Positions 24,338 through 36,235 are shown, numbered from the stretch's first letter. The stretch: 64,000 nucleotides of DNA from Symbiodinium kawagutii (GCA_009767595.1 VSDK01020354.1:22501-86500); one strand, 5' to 3'. Program-made: numbers and translations. The notes: generated by a model from the letters alone, not told the origin.

Positions 24338-24929
24338 CTAATATAATTATGGTTGATGATCAAACATGTTTTCTTGATTTGCATGCATGCAATATACATT
24401 ACATATGTGTACAACGCATCGCAACGCTTCTATCATCTAACCTAGGTTCTTTTCCCATGATTATTTTGCGGTTTCATCCCCATCATTCATAGCTATATCC
24501 CTCTTACTTGGGCTTCTAGCCCTCTAGTTTCTGGCTTGATATCCTAATTGGTCTGCGGTCTATCGCCATAATCGGTGTATCCTCATCATGATACCTTTTT
24601 TGAACTGCTATCCGGGTGTATATGAGTAGGAACATATACGAACATATGATGAGACATGTGAAAAAACACAATAAAACAAATACATTCATTTAAATAAATG
24701 AGTAAATATATATATATATACATTATACGTGCATGCATGCAAATGTTTACATGTACTACATCAACTATAATAACACACAACGGTTATTAGTGCTTCCTCA
24801 GTGGCCGTGGCCCAAACGCTGAGTGGGCTCCTCCTTGTTGCAGATGGCTCCAAGCCTGGCGCCCAGAGAAATGGTCAACCAACACGTCGAATTGTTGGCT
24901 TCAGATGCTGTGTTTCGTATGTGGCCACT

Positions 24930-25259
24930 TTAAATGGGGATATCACGAATACAAGCAACGGTTGTTGGAATATGAACGCCGCCTGTACTAGTGATACAAT
25001 CTGCAATAATGGAGATAAAACAGCCAAAATTGAATATAGAACCAACAAAAATCATGTTATTGCTTGACCGGCAAAGATCTGGTGCAAAAGCACTTGGTAA
25101 TCTAGGGTATGTCAAGGATATCCCTGGATCAATCCCAAGAATGGTCGTTTTCAAGACGGGAGCTAACGATTTGGGAGACCATTCAGTGACCCAATGAACG
25201 ATCACAAGGAAGCGATGTGGCGTTGCAGAACGGTGCCATCCATGGCGGCGATCAGCCAA
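24930..25259 (-). CDS. 109-codon ORF, unknown
   Basis: Minus-strand frame (VTEWSPKSLAPVLKTTILGI, GISLTYPRLPSAFAPDLC, MIFVGSIFNFGCFISIIADC). The last part is hydrophobic and could be a membrane segment. No family recognised. Confidence 0.3.
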   Translation of the reverse strand: MADRRHGWHRSATPHRFLVIVHWVTEWSPKSLAPVLKTTILGIDPGISLTYPRLPSAFAPDLCRSSNNMIFVGSIFNFGCFISIIADCITSTGGVHIPTTVACIRDIPI

Positions 25260-25696
25260 CGAGGCTACTTGGGGGTGATGCCATGAGGTTGGCCTTCAAT
25301 ATGGGCCCCTGAGCAAGTACAGCTGTTTGTTTCTAAATTTCCAACAAACTGAGCTGGGGTTAACACTAGAATCACATGTTCATGATGATTTCGCCAAATC
25401 ATTGATATTGACAAGACACATACTGTCACAGTATGTGAAAAATTTGCTATTTGTTTCTTTTCCAGGGACATACGTGCACATCTTTGTGCACCTGATGATC
25501 TAACCAATCATGTCTGTAAGACAACCAGACATACATGTCGACAAAGTGAAAAGACATATCATTGATAAAGCCTAATTCTGTATAATTAATACATACATAT
25601 GTGTGTACATATGCAAAATCTATTTATGCTTTTGTTGGACCTATATCCCGAACCCTAATGATTGGTGCTATGATTATCTGCAGATATCTATCCGGC

Positions 25697-25880
25697 TGTG
25701 GGTCAAACCCTTGTACCCCTGGTTCCCCCACTATTAACCATTGTTTTCCCTATAAAATGGTTGGTCATCATAAGCCATTATTGGTTGGCTGGTATTTCAT
25801 ATATTAACCATACTATCAACCATTGTTTTCCCTATGATGGCTTATGATAACCAACCACTATTGGTTGGTTGGTATTTCAA
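25697..25880 (+). repeat. GGGTCAA-family element, copy 2 (duplicated inside)
   Basis: Starts GTGGGTCAAACCCTTGTACC, then ATTAACCATTGTTTTCCCT and ATTGGTTGGCTGGTATTTCA. The ATTGTTTTCCCTAT...GGTTGGTATTTCA part occurs twice, as an internal tandem duplication. Confidence 0.6.
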
Positions 25881-25913
25881 GCCCCCCCGATTTCCCAATG
25901 GGTTCCCAACCAA

Positions 25914-26055
25914 GGCGCTTCTTGTGAAGTCGTTGACGCACGCGGCGCTTCACGGCACGGTTGGGGGCGGTCTGGGAGGCGGAAAGAGCCTGGCGATGGA
26001 GGGTCAGTGGTGGTGACATGACGCTGGTGACACGGCCGTTGAGGATCCGTTGGAG
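25914..26055 (-). CDS. Candidate exon, basic
   Basis: Minus frame with G/C third positions (LQRILNGRVTSVMSPPLTLH, PNRAVKRRVRQRLHKKRLGW), ending near TTG|GTTGGG. The Arg/Lys-rich end resembles a basic helix. No family recognised. Confidence 0.35.
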
Positions 26056-27240
26056 GATGGTGAAGCATGGATAATTATGATTAGTGATAGATGGCCAGTA
26101 ATGGTGTTAGCGATGGTTGAGATTTTGCAATCGCTCGTGAGGGTCAATGATGGTCTGGATGGCTGCAATTCGGACAGGAAAAACAACTCAATTCTGCCAG
26201 AAACGGTTGATGGGAAAATCTGCTGAAAAACCCTATAGTTGGCGTTGAGAACTCTGTCAAGAACAAGGCTTTCCTCTAGAGTTTCTCATCAACTAGCACA
26301 GTGGAATTTTTGTTCAGGCATTGAGTTCTACCATGTGATATTGTGTTCTGTATCCCCAAGTCCTGGCACTTCGCATCCTACATGATCACACAATAATGCT
26401 ATCTTTAGTCATATTGTGGAAAGCCTCATCTTATTCAACACCGAACCATGGTAGGATTAACCCTTCGTGTTCATGCTGCAACTGCTCTGGCAACGGAGCG
26501 ACACTCGGATTTTCTTTGTGAATTTGGAATTTGCAAGTACATGGCCAATATTGACAACATCTTGATTTCAGACACAAAAAATGCAGAGCCGTCTCATCCC
26601 GTCTGATACTGGTGGCTTGTCCAAACTTGCATGTTATCTAATGCATACATATGTCGCTATATTTTTGCTTATTTCTATATATATATATGTATATTTGCAA
26701 ATATGCATATACCTACATGTTATCATATGTGTATGTAAATATATGTAAAACTGCATGTCACTGTGCAAAGACAAACATATACACATGATACTCTTTTCAA
26801 AATAGATATGTATATGCATCATACCCTTCACAACATGTATATCTTGCAAACTAAATAACATGCAGCGTTACAAGCATCAGGTAGCAGCTCACTTCCTAGC
26901 AGTATCGATCACTTTCTGTTTTGGAGCACAACTTCAGGTACCGGTTCCTCGTTGGTCTGGCGGACGTGCGGAGCATCCGTCATACAGTATACCCACGCAA
27001 CCATGCTACTGTTGGCCACAGAATAGCGAATGATCAAACATTTAATGATTCCTAATTGTTGAAAAGTGATGATTTCTAACCATTCGATCTTTAAGCGCTC
27101 TGCCAGTCATACTGCTTGGGTTCAGGTGAAATTAACCATGGCTCAAGCATCAACGAATGCTGTCCTGCACCAGCAACTCATTGACAGTAGTGGCCTCCTG
27201 GCAGGTCTCCAATTGAGGTGATGAATGGTGGTTGATGACG

Positions 27241-28094
27241 GTAGGTTGATATTGGTAAGGAGTGGTTGATACTGGTAAGGAGTGGTTGATACTGGTAAGG
27301 AGTGGTTGATACTGGTAAGGAGTGGTTGATGCTGGTAAGGAATGGTTGATGCTGGTAAGGAATGGTTGATGCTGGTAAGGAATGGTTGATGCTGGTAAGG
27401 AATGGTTGATGCTGGTAAGGAATGGTTGATGCTGGTAAGGAATGGTTGATACTGGTAAGGAGTGGTTGATACTGGTAAGGAGTGGTTGATGATGGTAAGG
27501 AATAGTTGAGGATGGTGAGGAATGTTTGGTACTGGTAAGGAATGGTTGATACTGGTAAGGAGTGGTTGATGCTGGTAAGGAATGGTTGATGCTGGTAAGG
27601 AGTGGTTGATACTGGTAAGGAGTGGTTGATACTGGAAAGGAGTGGTTGATGATGGTAAGGAATGGTTGATACTGGTAAGGAGTGGTTGATGATGGTAAGG
27701 AATGGTTGATACTGGTAAGGAGTGGTTGATTATGGTAACGAATGGTTGATACTGGTAAGGAGTGGTTGATGATGGTAAGGATTGGTTGATGATGGTAAGG
27801 AATGGTTGATACTGGTAAGGAGTGGTTGATGATGGTAAGGAATAGTTGAGGATGGTGAGGAATGTTTGGTACTGGTAAGGAATGGTTGATACTGGTAAGG
27901 AGTGGTTGATACTGGTAAAGAATGGTTGAGGATGGTGAGGAATGTTTGGTACTGGTAAGGAATGGTTGATACTGGTAAGGAGTGGTTGATACTGGTAAAG
28001 AATGGTTGAGGATGGTGAGGAATGTTTGGTACTGGTAAGGAATAGTTGATACTGGTGAGGAGTGGTTGATACTGGTAAAGAATGGTTGATGATG
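27241..28094 (+). repeat. 20-bp minisatellite, about 43 units
   Basis: Unit AGTGGTTGATACTGGTAAGG with variants (AATGG..., ...GCTGG..., ...GATGG...). Every unit boundary stays in 20-bp register across about 850 bp, so there are no indels. From 27841 to 28080 an 80-bp higher-order unit of four variant monomers repeats three times. Around 27321-27440 one variant (AATGGTTGATGCTGGTAAGG) repeats six times. On the minus strand it is open as a repetitive Ser/Pro/Tyr/His/Gln peptide, which I take as a by-product of the repeat. Confidence 0.95.
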
Positions 28095-28237
28095 CTAAAT
28101 TATCATGAATCAGGCTGTTTGATAAAGGTTGACACTGGCTATTAATTCTCAAAAAGGATTAACAACAGCTAACCATGATGAACAAGGGCTCATAATTGTT
28201 CATAGTGGTTCGTTACATCATGATTCACCATCAACCA

Positions 28238-28362
28238 GTTGCCCCATCGCTGCCGCAGCTTTTTTTGGACGTGTTTGAGCAGCACGTTAAGAGACTCAAT
28301 TGGTAACCTGAGAAGCTGGTTGTACCACCGAGATCGACGGAGAGCTGTAGGTCTTACCCTGG
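28238..28362 (-). CDS. Candidate exon
   Basis: From acceptor GTGCCAG: PTALRRSRWYNQLLRLPIES, LNVLLKHVQKKLRQRWGN, ending near CTG|GTTGAT. Basic, helix-rich. No family recognised; the plus strand is also open. Confidence 0.3.
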
Positions 28363-28436
28363 CACTGCTTGAGCCGATTTTTACTGTCACTCAAAACCGC
28401 CTATCAAAATCACGTGTGGCTCAGAATGATTGCTTC

Positions 28437-28547
28437 CAGGCCAATAATCATCAATCATCGACATTCAATCATTCATCAATATATAATCATCAATAATCAT
28501 CAATGATCATCAATAATCATCAATGATCATCAATTTTCATCAATACA
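28437..28547 (+). repeat. Degenerate (ATCATCA)n tract
   Basis: ATAATCATCAATGATCATCA-type repeats over about 110 bp, same composition as 40437-40680. Confidence 0.85.
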
Positions 28548-28564
28548 TGAATATAATGACTCGT

Positions 28565-28695
28565 TCCAGCTGAGCCAGTCTTGATGAGATCCTTCTCCAT
28601 TGGTCCATTCTCTGGCAGCACACTCCGAATCCCCAAAATAGTGCTGGCATGTGCTGGCTGCCGGTTTTGTCCTTCTTGTGTTGATTGTATTTCTC
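28565..28695 (-). CDS. Candidate exon, frame uncertain
   Basis: All three minus frames are open across this GC-richer segment (for example RQPAHASTILGIRSVLPENG and QHKKDKTGSQHMPALFWG). I cannot choose a frame. Confidence 0.2.
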
Positions 28696-29119
28696 CTGGT
28701 TAAACCGGTTGCTTGAATCACATCAATTGCATATTTAGAAGTACAAAACATTTCGTTGTCCGCTGAGTGCTCTCACGACCAATCCTGATCAACTGAAGCT
28801 CAAAAACAAACCCTACTTGTGTCTATTGGCTATAATTTCTCACAACCACCGAATACCGTGTGTGGATATAGACGATATAGATGACACAAAACTATGTATG
28901 TCTATCAAAATCATTCTTAGTCATGGTTGATAAGAGTTGGTTACGGTCGGCTAGCAATCATTATCAGTGATAGAGACTGTAATTGATAATTGGGCGATCG
29001 TGATTGATAGTATTTAATGATAGTCAATTTATGATTGCACTATGACAATAAATGATTGATCAATAGCCACTTGGTAATTGTGGCTGATCATTGTCAACCG
29101 TTCTTGAGTCAACACTTGA

Positions 29120-29256
29120 CTCTGGCGAACCAACCACCACCCAACCCATGCGTTGAAGTCCTCAACATGTGTCGGAGCAGCGGCTTTCTCTGCACCGTTC
29201 TTCACGAGTTGAATGGTTCGTGTGCCTCGCGTGGATCGCTTTGGGTAACTGGCGTG
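29120..29256 (-). CDS. Candidate exon
   Basis: From acceptor CACGCCAG: YPKRSTRGTRTIQLVKNGAE, KAAAPTHVEDFNAWVGWW, G/C-rich third positions. Possible donor TGG|GTTGGG. No family recognised. Confidence 0.35.
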
Positions 29257-29332
29257 GTGAAACTAAACCAGGCTCATCCAACTTAATTATGATGAAGGTT
29301 GGAAGCTGGTGACGAAGTGGACAACCCGTAAC

Positions 29333-29497
29333 CCGAGTACGAGAAATACTCAGTTTGGGAGACATGCGTAGCACCATGAATGGTACAGCCACGGGTATGG
29401 TCCAAGCAACAATCACCAATAAATTGGAGGCATGTTGGGTGAGTCCGTAATGAATAATGCGCATGAAGGACTCGTCATCGCACGTGCGGACCATCAA
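29333..29497 (-). CDS. Candidate exon with a hydrophobic segment
   Basis: Minus frame DDESFMRIIHYGLTQHASN, LLVIVAWTIPVAVPFMVLRM, SPKLSISRTR. The middle 20 residues could span a membrane and are followed by basic residues. Lies just upstream of the 29.1-kb candidate on the same strand. Confidence 0.3.
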
Positions 29498-29944
29498 TTT
29501 GAGAAAAAGCAGCTGAATATGTTTCTCACATGTGGGGGGGGAACGTTAAGCCTCAAGATTCACAACTAAAATTTGTGCAGTATTGCTTGAGAAACAGCCA
29601 AGTTGCAGTCTTCCCTATCAAATACCCAAGAAGCGACATGCCGTCCTTCAACCAGCGACCAACGAAAATGTTTGAATACCAGCTGACCAAACCTTTAAAT
29701 CACCAGCTTACTGGACGAGAAATAACTACTGTAGGGAGGCTCCAATCTTTCCTCCTCGGATTCACAATGTGAATATGAAAAAAAGGATGCATACATATAC
29801 GTTTGTAAACCATACAACTATACATATGTGTTTACGCGTGTAAACACTTATGTGAATGCATGACCATGTTTCTAACAGAGCGAAATGCATAGATCTACAT
29901 AGAAATGTGGGATCATGTGGGCATGTTGGAATGGTAGTTTAGGA

Positions 29945-30130
29945 AAATTGCTCCCCTGAATCTTAGCAGCCTTAGGATGAAGGACTCCCACGGGCTGCGG
30001 CAACGCTGAGCTTTCTGCCGGCCAAGGGAGCATCGAAGGTTCCAAGGCACATGATCCTCGGCGAGGCTGTCGCTGCCGCAAGCTATCCATGGCGAGGCAT
30101 GGCCATCCAGGTGGTGATCCAGGTCTTGTT
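29945..30130 (-). CDS. Candidate exon, frame uncertain
   Basis: GC-rich minus-strand island with two open frames (DHHLDGHASPWIACGSDS, LAEDHVPWNLRCSLGRQ or SALPQPVGVLHPKAAKIQ). No family recognised. Confidence 0.25.
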
Positions 30131-30535
30131 TTTTCATCGGCGAATGATATGGCTTAATAGAAAAGGATTAGTTGGATTAGTATGGATTAGTCATTAAATC
30201 ATTTTTCATCATGAAAGGGAGAAGGGATTAGTATGGATTAGTTGGATTGGTTGAGCACAGCTACAATCGAAATGGATCGCCATATTGGCATATCGCCGAT
30301 CGGAGGATGTCGGAGGGCCCGACCCCAGTGGCCAACCGAAGAAACCCCAGGCCACCCAGCCCAGCCAGCTTGTAAACAAGCTGTTTCATCTTCAATCAGC
30401 TATTCATAGCTATTCCCTCTAGATGATTGTCCGAAGCTCAGCGATCAGATCCATCACCGCCCCCAACACAACCGATAATTTGTTTTTATGTGTATAGAAA
30501 TATTCATGTATAATGTTTATAATAATATATAATTC

Positions 30536-30602
30536 AAATAAATATACATATTTATCTATTTATTTATTTATTTATCTATTTATTTATTTATCTATTTATT
30601 AT
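30536..30602 (+). repeat. (TATT/TATC)n microsatellite
   Basis: Tetranucleotide TATT interspersed with TATC over about 65 bp in AT-rich spacer. Confidence 0.9.
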
Positions 30603-30888
30603 GCAGCACTAGGATGCACTATGACAAAAGTTGTTCCTCTTGTGGTCTCTACCAGAACCCTTTCCCCTTGGACTCCTACATAGGCATGTCAGTGGTATGT
30701 CTGGATAGTGTGATGTGTGTGGATCGCGGATCACCAGCATGTGCCTAGAACTGGAAATTTGATCCACGGCGGAGGCCAATCAAAATGAGACTCCTGGGTT
30801 GCTCCGCCATAAAGATACCATAAGTTATGTTCACCAAAGTCGTAGGAGAAACTCTTGTCATCCTGTAGCAGGTATACATACACATACA

Positions 30889-30984
30889 GTTGTTTCCGAA
30901 CTAGGGAACCCCGGAAATGGTTGGTTTATTACTTTGAATTGTGAATATAGGATGATTTGGGGGTACCGCTTTTTTGAAAGCACC
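30889..30984. repeat. GTTTCTC inverted-repeat element, copy D
   Basis: Left end GTTGTTTCCGAACTAGGG, right end TTTTTTGAAAGCACC, internal AAATGGTTGGTTTATTACTT and GGATGATTTGGGGGTACC. Degraded termini; surroundings not clearly coding. Confidence 0.65.
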
Positions 30985-31064
30985 ATATGTGCCTGTATAT
31001 ACAAATGAACGCTGATCTGAAGCCGTAGCATCCCTATCACATCTATGCATCTATGATTCTATGA

Positions 31065-31277
31065 TCATTGCTTGTGGGCCACCAATCCTTCCTGGGTCGC
31101 GCTAGGTTGCGACATTTTGGCAGTACCGAAAATAATCCGCTGCAGTATGGAACACCGAATGTGATTCAGGGGTACCCCATCACTTGAGATCACGAGTATT
31201 CCCAAGTCCCAGTTGAAAGGCTCCTGGCTGATTCCGAAGAGCAGTTTGTGGGACTCAAGACCACGAAGAATGGACAT
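31065..31277 (-). CDS. 70-codon ORF, unknown
   Basis: ATG directly after an acceptor-like TATGCAAAG with a pyrimidine-rich run before it (MSILRGLESHKLLFGISQEP, NWDLGILVISSDGVPLNHI), ending HKQ-stop. Could be a terminal exon. No family recognised. Confidence 0.35.
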   Translation of the reverse strand: MSILRGLESHKLLFGISQEPFNWDLGILVISSDGVPLNHIRCSILQRIIFGTAKMSQPSATQEGLVAHKQ

Positions 31278-31599
31278 CTTTGCATAGGGAAGCCAATGAA
31301 AATGAAGAACTTGGGGGTAGCGTTGTCAAGAGTGGAAAGCTTGGATACAATGGTCCCACTTTCCTCCTGAATCATGTCAAGTGTGCATGGACTTGCCCAT
31401 TCGTTGACGGGTGTTTCGTATTCACTGTTGTTGCCGTGGCTGTTGTGATAGTTCTGTGGTCGTGATACTGGCGGCGGTGGCGGATTCTGGCAAAAAGTAC
31501 AACCGGAAACGAGACAGGAGCACCAATGGCCTTTCCCAACACTGAAACACTGTCAACCTGAATAAAAAGAGGGCCGCGCTTCCAGCAACAAGCATCCTG

Positions 31600-31845
31600 G
31601 ACAAGTATGTTTTATCCCAAAAGAACCATGTACCCAAAACATGATACTTCTCCTTTAAAACGAAGCAACAGTCCTGGGGGCAGGTTGAAGTTCGCAACTT
31701 GCGAGGACTGCGGCCAGGAAACACTGCCCTTTAGACTCAGGAGAGTCTACGAATCGCTGAAATCGAGCCAGGAAAGTAGGCCGGCTGCGCAGGAACGTGA
31801 TCACTCCAACTTCGGCGTTGCCCTCCAAATGTCTCACATCGGTTA
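31600..31845. CDS. Candidate exon island, strand uncertain
   Basis: GC-richer island open in several frames. Minus: HLEGNAEVGVITFLRSRPTF and, further on, MLVAGSAALFLFRLTVFQCW (hydrophobic). Plus: LKFATCEDCGQETLPFRLRR. I cannot decide which is real. Confidence 0.25.
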
Positions 31846-31849
31846 AGAA

Positions 31850-33140
31850 TGCTAGTGCGAATTCATGATTCCAAACACATCTTGGATTGCAATTGATGAG
31901 AGACCGATCTATAATCGCGAATCCATAATTTCTGTACTAGATGGTTGGTGATAGAGAAATCTATATTCTATAGTCACCAATCAAGATTGGACCGGTGGTT
32001 GTAAGCTTCCAGGAGGGGTCCATGGAGCTCAAAGCATCAATCCTGGCACCCCAATGGCTGCCCAATGGCAATCTCCAAGCGGTTCTGGATCTGTCAAGGT
32101 GCCTGGTGTAGGCTTCCTTGCCAGAATACTACTTCACGTCATATCAATTGATATCACGAATTGATGAGTGTTGGTCATGAAGAAGCTTTGAACGAGCCAG
32201 CTGACTTAGTAGTTAGAGCCTTGGCATCCCGTCATCCGGTCATCTGACAACTGGCTGTGAAAGACGCTGAGTCATGATGCGATGCATACGCAAATCCCGA
32301 AGTGCCCTTGATATGCAACGGGTTGCCCGCACACAAAATGCAGGACCTGTAAAAAATCCTGGCTGCCAGGATGCTTTTCATTTCCCTACATCAACTTTAA
32401 CCAGGATGGTGTCATCTACGTGTTGATTGTACTATGGCAATGACAATGATGCCAGCTATATCATAGGAGATATGTGGGTACACCATCATACACTTGCTTG
32501 GTCTTTCCCAAACCATTCACTGCTCAAAGTGAGCACGTTGCGTGGACAACCGGACCATCATAATGCATGTTGGCTTGGGCCCGAGATGCAAGCAACCAGT
32601 CTCCTGAGATCGCCCACCCCCACCACCAACCAAAAACACTAGACAGAATGCGCTCAACAAATGATACTAGTACTATGACGTATATACAAATGAAAGATGG
32701 ATACGCAAAAATGTAAGTACATCAATTAAGTACCAACAATGTATGTTCAAAACAAGATTTTATGTATCTAAGTATAGCATATCAAGATAGAACACGGATA
32801 GAACATAGACATATGTACTAATAGAGTAACTAGAATCTCTATATGTACAGTACATAGAAATTCTAGTAACTAATATACTACATATAGTTCTAAGTATAGC
32901 CCATAGATATGTAGATATGTATGTCGTAGGTATCCACACCTGGCACCCGCTGCCGCCTTAACGGATGCCTTGGACCTGGCTGAAACATGGCACAGCAGCT
33001 GACCTAACGGGGTGTTTCTGAAGGGTTTTGTGGGGGATTATGATGGTTATGGATGGTTAATAATAGGGATTATGATGGGGTACATCTGGTGGTTTGTCAA
33101 GGGTTTATGGGACTATCATGGTTAATAGGGGATAAACAAC
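31850..33140. other. No supported gene
   Basis: Spacer with an imperfect palindrome near 32835-32870 (GTAACTAGAATCTCTATATG against its reverse complement) in an AT-rich stretch. Confidence 0.5.
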
Positions 33141-33148
33141 TATTGTAT

Positions 33149-33255
33149 GGTGATTTCTCAAGCCAGTTTAGGGACCCCCAAGTCATGTTTGAATGAATGC
33201 TACAAATGATGAATGAATGGTGACTTAGGGGTACCCCTATGTTGAAAAATCACCA
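33149..33255. repeat. GTTTCTC inverted-repeat element, copy E
   Basis: Ends TGGTGATTTCTCAAG and GTTGAAAAATCACCA, which pair over 14 bp with one mismatch. Internal CAAGTCATG and GACTTAGGGGTACCCC. Non-coding flanks; the terminal AG is lost. Confidence 0.7.
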
Positions 33256-33742
33256 ACTGAACCAACTGTACTGCTGGTTCAAGCTTTCTCACCTTTTTCA
33301 GAAATGGGTTGGTTTCTTCCGCATCAACGACCTTTGATCATCTCAAGCATTATTGAAAACTATCAACTGTTGTTCATCGCTTTTAAAAACAATTGCCGTG
33401 GACCGGTGATACCCCTATATTCTTGTTGGTCACACCCGGACAAACATCAAGCGCCATCCCTCGCCTACAGTCTCAGCTGCCCCCCGCGTGCATATGAAGG
33501 TGCGCGGTGGCGATTTGAAGGGTGATCCGTGCCAAGTTGTTCTGATGCTATCAGCGACTAGTCATTCAGCTGCTCCCTAAACCCTGAAGATTTCTCCCTC
33601 GGGAATGCTGACTATGTACATAGGCAGAGGTTAGCAATGATTACTTGCAACTGTCATGTTGCAAGCTGGAATATGATACAAGCCAGTCACTGCTGATGAT
33701 AGAAGGAAAATACCTTGAATTTTCGTGGGACTTGACGCATGT

Positions 33743-34084
33743 TTATGGATAATCACATGTTCTAGTTAACCACTGCTGGTGGTGAACCAAACTAACAACT
33801 AGACATTTTTGACCATTCTTGCAGCAACAGTTGCTGAGGGAATGACAAATAACTATTGTTGAGGAACATATACACGGTTCTTTTGATACGCAGTTTATCC
33901 AATCATTCCGTTCTTTCTCCAGCCTTCTGGAAACACAGGGGAGTTCGGTACAACTTGTGACCTTTCCTGGATGCTCCAGTTCGAACTCCTGGTTGATCAG
34001 TAGGCTCCTCTTCAAGTGATGGCAACTGAAACTCGAATAGTATCCTTCAAACCAAAATGAGGCTACCAGCACTACCAGCAACAC
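33743..34084 (-). CDS. 113-codon ORF with hydrophobic start
   Basis: Begins MLLVVLVASFWFEGYYSSF, signal-peptide-like, then polar Cys-containing sequence. A second frame (34000-33890, SLEEEPTDQPGVRTGASR) after TTTCAG is equally plausible. No family recognised. Confidence 0.25.
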   Translation of the reverse strand: MLLVVLVASFWFEGYYSSFSCHHLKRSLLINQEFELEHPGKVTSCTELPCVSRRLEKERNDWINCVSKEPCICSSTIVICHSLSNCCCKNGQKCLVVSLVHHQQWLTRTCDYP

Positions 34085-35079
34085 GAATCAATTCTTCCAA
34101 CTCGCTGCTTGCCCTTGAGAGCGGCGCGTGGGAAATTATGGTTGCTTGGGTGGTGTACACATGCGGCCGCGTGTTTCAAGGGTCGAGTCTCGGTGTCATT
34201 AACTCAGTCGATTCACCATCGTGACCGGTGATGGAAAAATCCCGCTTAACGGTTTATGAATATCTGGTTCGTGGTTTCAACACCTTGAAAAATATTAGGC
34301 ACTCGAACAACAATTTTCAAATACTGCGAAAATAAGGAGTGCAGAACTTAAAACCCACCAAATATCACCAAATAGTAAATATTCTTTTGGCTCAAATGCA
34401 GTTCAGCAAATTGAAGTGCCCCCAAATGCAGCTTGCCAGCAAAATAATACGGATGGCGCTTTGACCAAGATGTTCCATCAAAATTGGATCAAACCATTGA
34501 TTTTCCCAGCTTGGACATGGTAGATGCATGATCTTCGAAAGATGGACCAGGGTGGGCTACATGGCATGACAACCCTAGAGTTACCCTTACTCAGAATCCA
34601 TCGTAGACCACCATGATGTTGAGCTCAGAAATCACATGCGGTTGGAATGGTGAAATGGGATACGGTTGAAGATTATGAGAGATCTCTCAGGATCAAAATC
34701 TACCATCATCCATATTATCAAGCATAGCTACACACATTCTACATGTACTAAAATAGCCCCGTATTATTGTACAGGATTCACATTCATTGGCCTTTCACTT
34801 AAAACCAAATAATTAAGCAACTGATAAGCAATAGCAAACTAACATCAAACTAATTGCCAAGTAATAAACCATTGCAAGCATAATGAATCACCATATATCC
34901 CTACATATTCACCACATTTCACCACAAGTTATTCACCCTTTTCACCAAACTTTTTCACCATCCACCCCTAGATCTCCACCCGCGCAGGCTCAAACTGTGT
35001 TTTTTTCAAATGCGCCGCTGCCCCCCCAGGGCCTTCCAAAGGGGCCAATGGAGAGAAGTGGTGAAAGCTATGGCGAATG

Positions 35080-35360
35080 ATGGTGATAATGATGGTTCAT
35101 AGTGGTTCATAGTGGTTGATAGTGGTTGATACTGGCTAAGCTATGGTGATAACTGGCTAGTGCTGCTTAAGAGTGGTTAATGATGGTTAACAAGAGTCAA
35201 TGGTGATTGGCAGTGGTGAATGATGCTGCATATTGATTTACAATGGTTACACTTATGGTGATTAATGGTGTTAATGAGGGAGATAATCGTGTAATTGTGG
35301 TTCGTACCGTGGCTAGCGGATCATGGTATGTAAATGGGTTGCAGTGGTTCATAGGGAAAG
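35080..35360 (+). repeat. Degenerate TGGTTCATAGTGGTTGAT repeat field
   Basis: Starts with clear tandem TGGTTCATAG / TGGTTGATAG units and decays into looser variants. No gene seen. Confidence 0.6.
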
Positions 35361-35422
35361 TGCCTTGTATTTGATCATGTTAAAAAAGGTAATAGGTTCC
35401 GAAGACTACAATGGCATGTGTA

Positions 35423-35509
35423 TGTCTGGCATGTGACTTTGGATATATTCCACTCTGTCATGTGACTTTGGATATATTCATGTCTGTCGCGTGACTTTGG
35501 ATATATTCC
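35423..35509 (+). repeat. Three 29-bp tandem repeats
   Basis: TGTGACTTTGGATATATTC recurs at 35432, 35461 and (as GTGACTTTGG...) 35491, spaced exactly 29 bp. The spacers are similar (CTGTCATG, CTGTCGCG). Confidence 0.85.
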
Positions 35510-36114
35510 GTGAGAGACAAAAGGAGGTGTGGTTGGAATACCAACTTTTGCTAATTATATAAAGAGAATATATTATACTATACAGAGAGTAAGCTGGTTA
35601 GTAAGGAAAAGATAAACCATCCTCCGACATGACCAGAATAGTCAAAAATACAGCACTTTTTCGATGAGAACCAGCTGGGTGGCCTGGATCTTCCGCATTG
35701 TTTCATGATTTTTGTCTGTACATCCAGAAACGGTGGTACCGTGGTACCTTACTACCACCCGTTGTTGATCATGATCTCAAGGGAAATCCAACGCAAAATA
35801 CTTGGCTATAAACCATTCCGAGTATTGGGCAAAGTAAAAAGTGATTCAGAAACAGCGGTCAAAACCACCAGCCAGCCATTGATTGTGGTTATGATCTCTG
35901 CAAATTCTACAAAGTGATGCCGCCATTGGCTGTTATCTTGGCTCATGGTACATGTACAGTAATCCGTCTGTTCGATTGAATCAGAAAGCAGGAATCGAAA
36001 GAAATAGATCTCAGCTATTGTTGCTTGCTAGTCTTATCCAGTATCAAGACCATATCCATTCAATATCATGAACGGCTGGCTGGCTTATCCATATTCATCC
36101 AGTGCTAAATGGCA

Positions 36115-36235
36115 GTGGGTCAAAACCCCGTACACCTGCTTCCCCGATCATTATATAACCATTGTTTTCCCTATAGGCTGTTGGTTATTATCCATCATTA
36201 TTGATGGTTAATATTGACCCTTAGCCATATAGTGC
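36115..36235 (+). repeat. GGGTCAA-family element, copy 3
   Basis: From CAGTGGGTCAAAACCCCG through AACCATTGTTTTCCCTAT to TTAATATTGACCCTTAGCCA. Ends GGGTCAA/TTGACCC are inverted. Very similar to copy 4 read on the other strand. Confidence 0.65.

Noticed and set aside
27730-28152. 140-codon minus-strand ORF rich in Ser, Pro, Tyr and Gln
   Set aside because: It is the translation of the 20-bp minisatellite; 20 bp is not a multiple of 3, and the frame is open only because the monomer lacks stops in this strand.
34381-34410. TTTTGGCTCAAATG resembling the 3' part of the dinoflagellate spliced leader
   Set aside because: Only about ten bases agree, the CCGTAGCCA part is absent, and no SL-gene repeat or GT donor follows.
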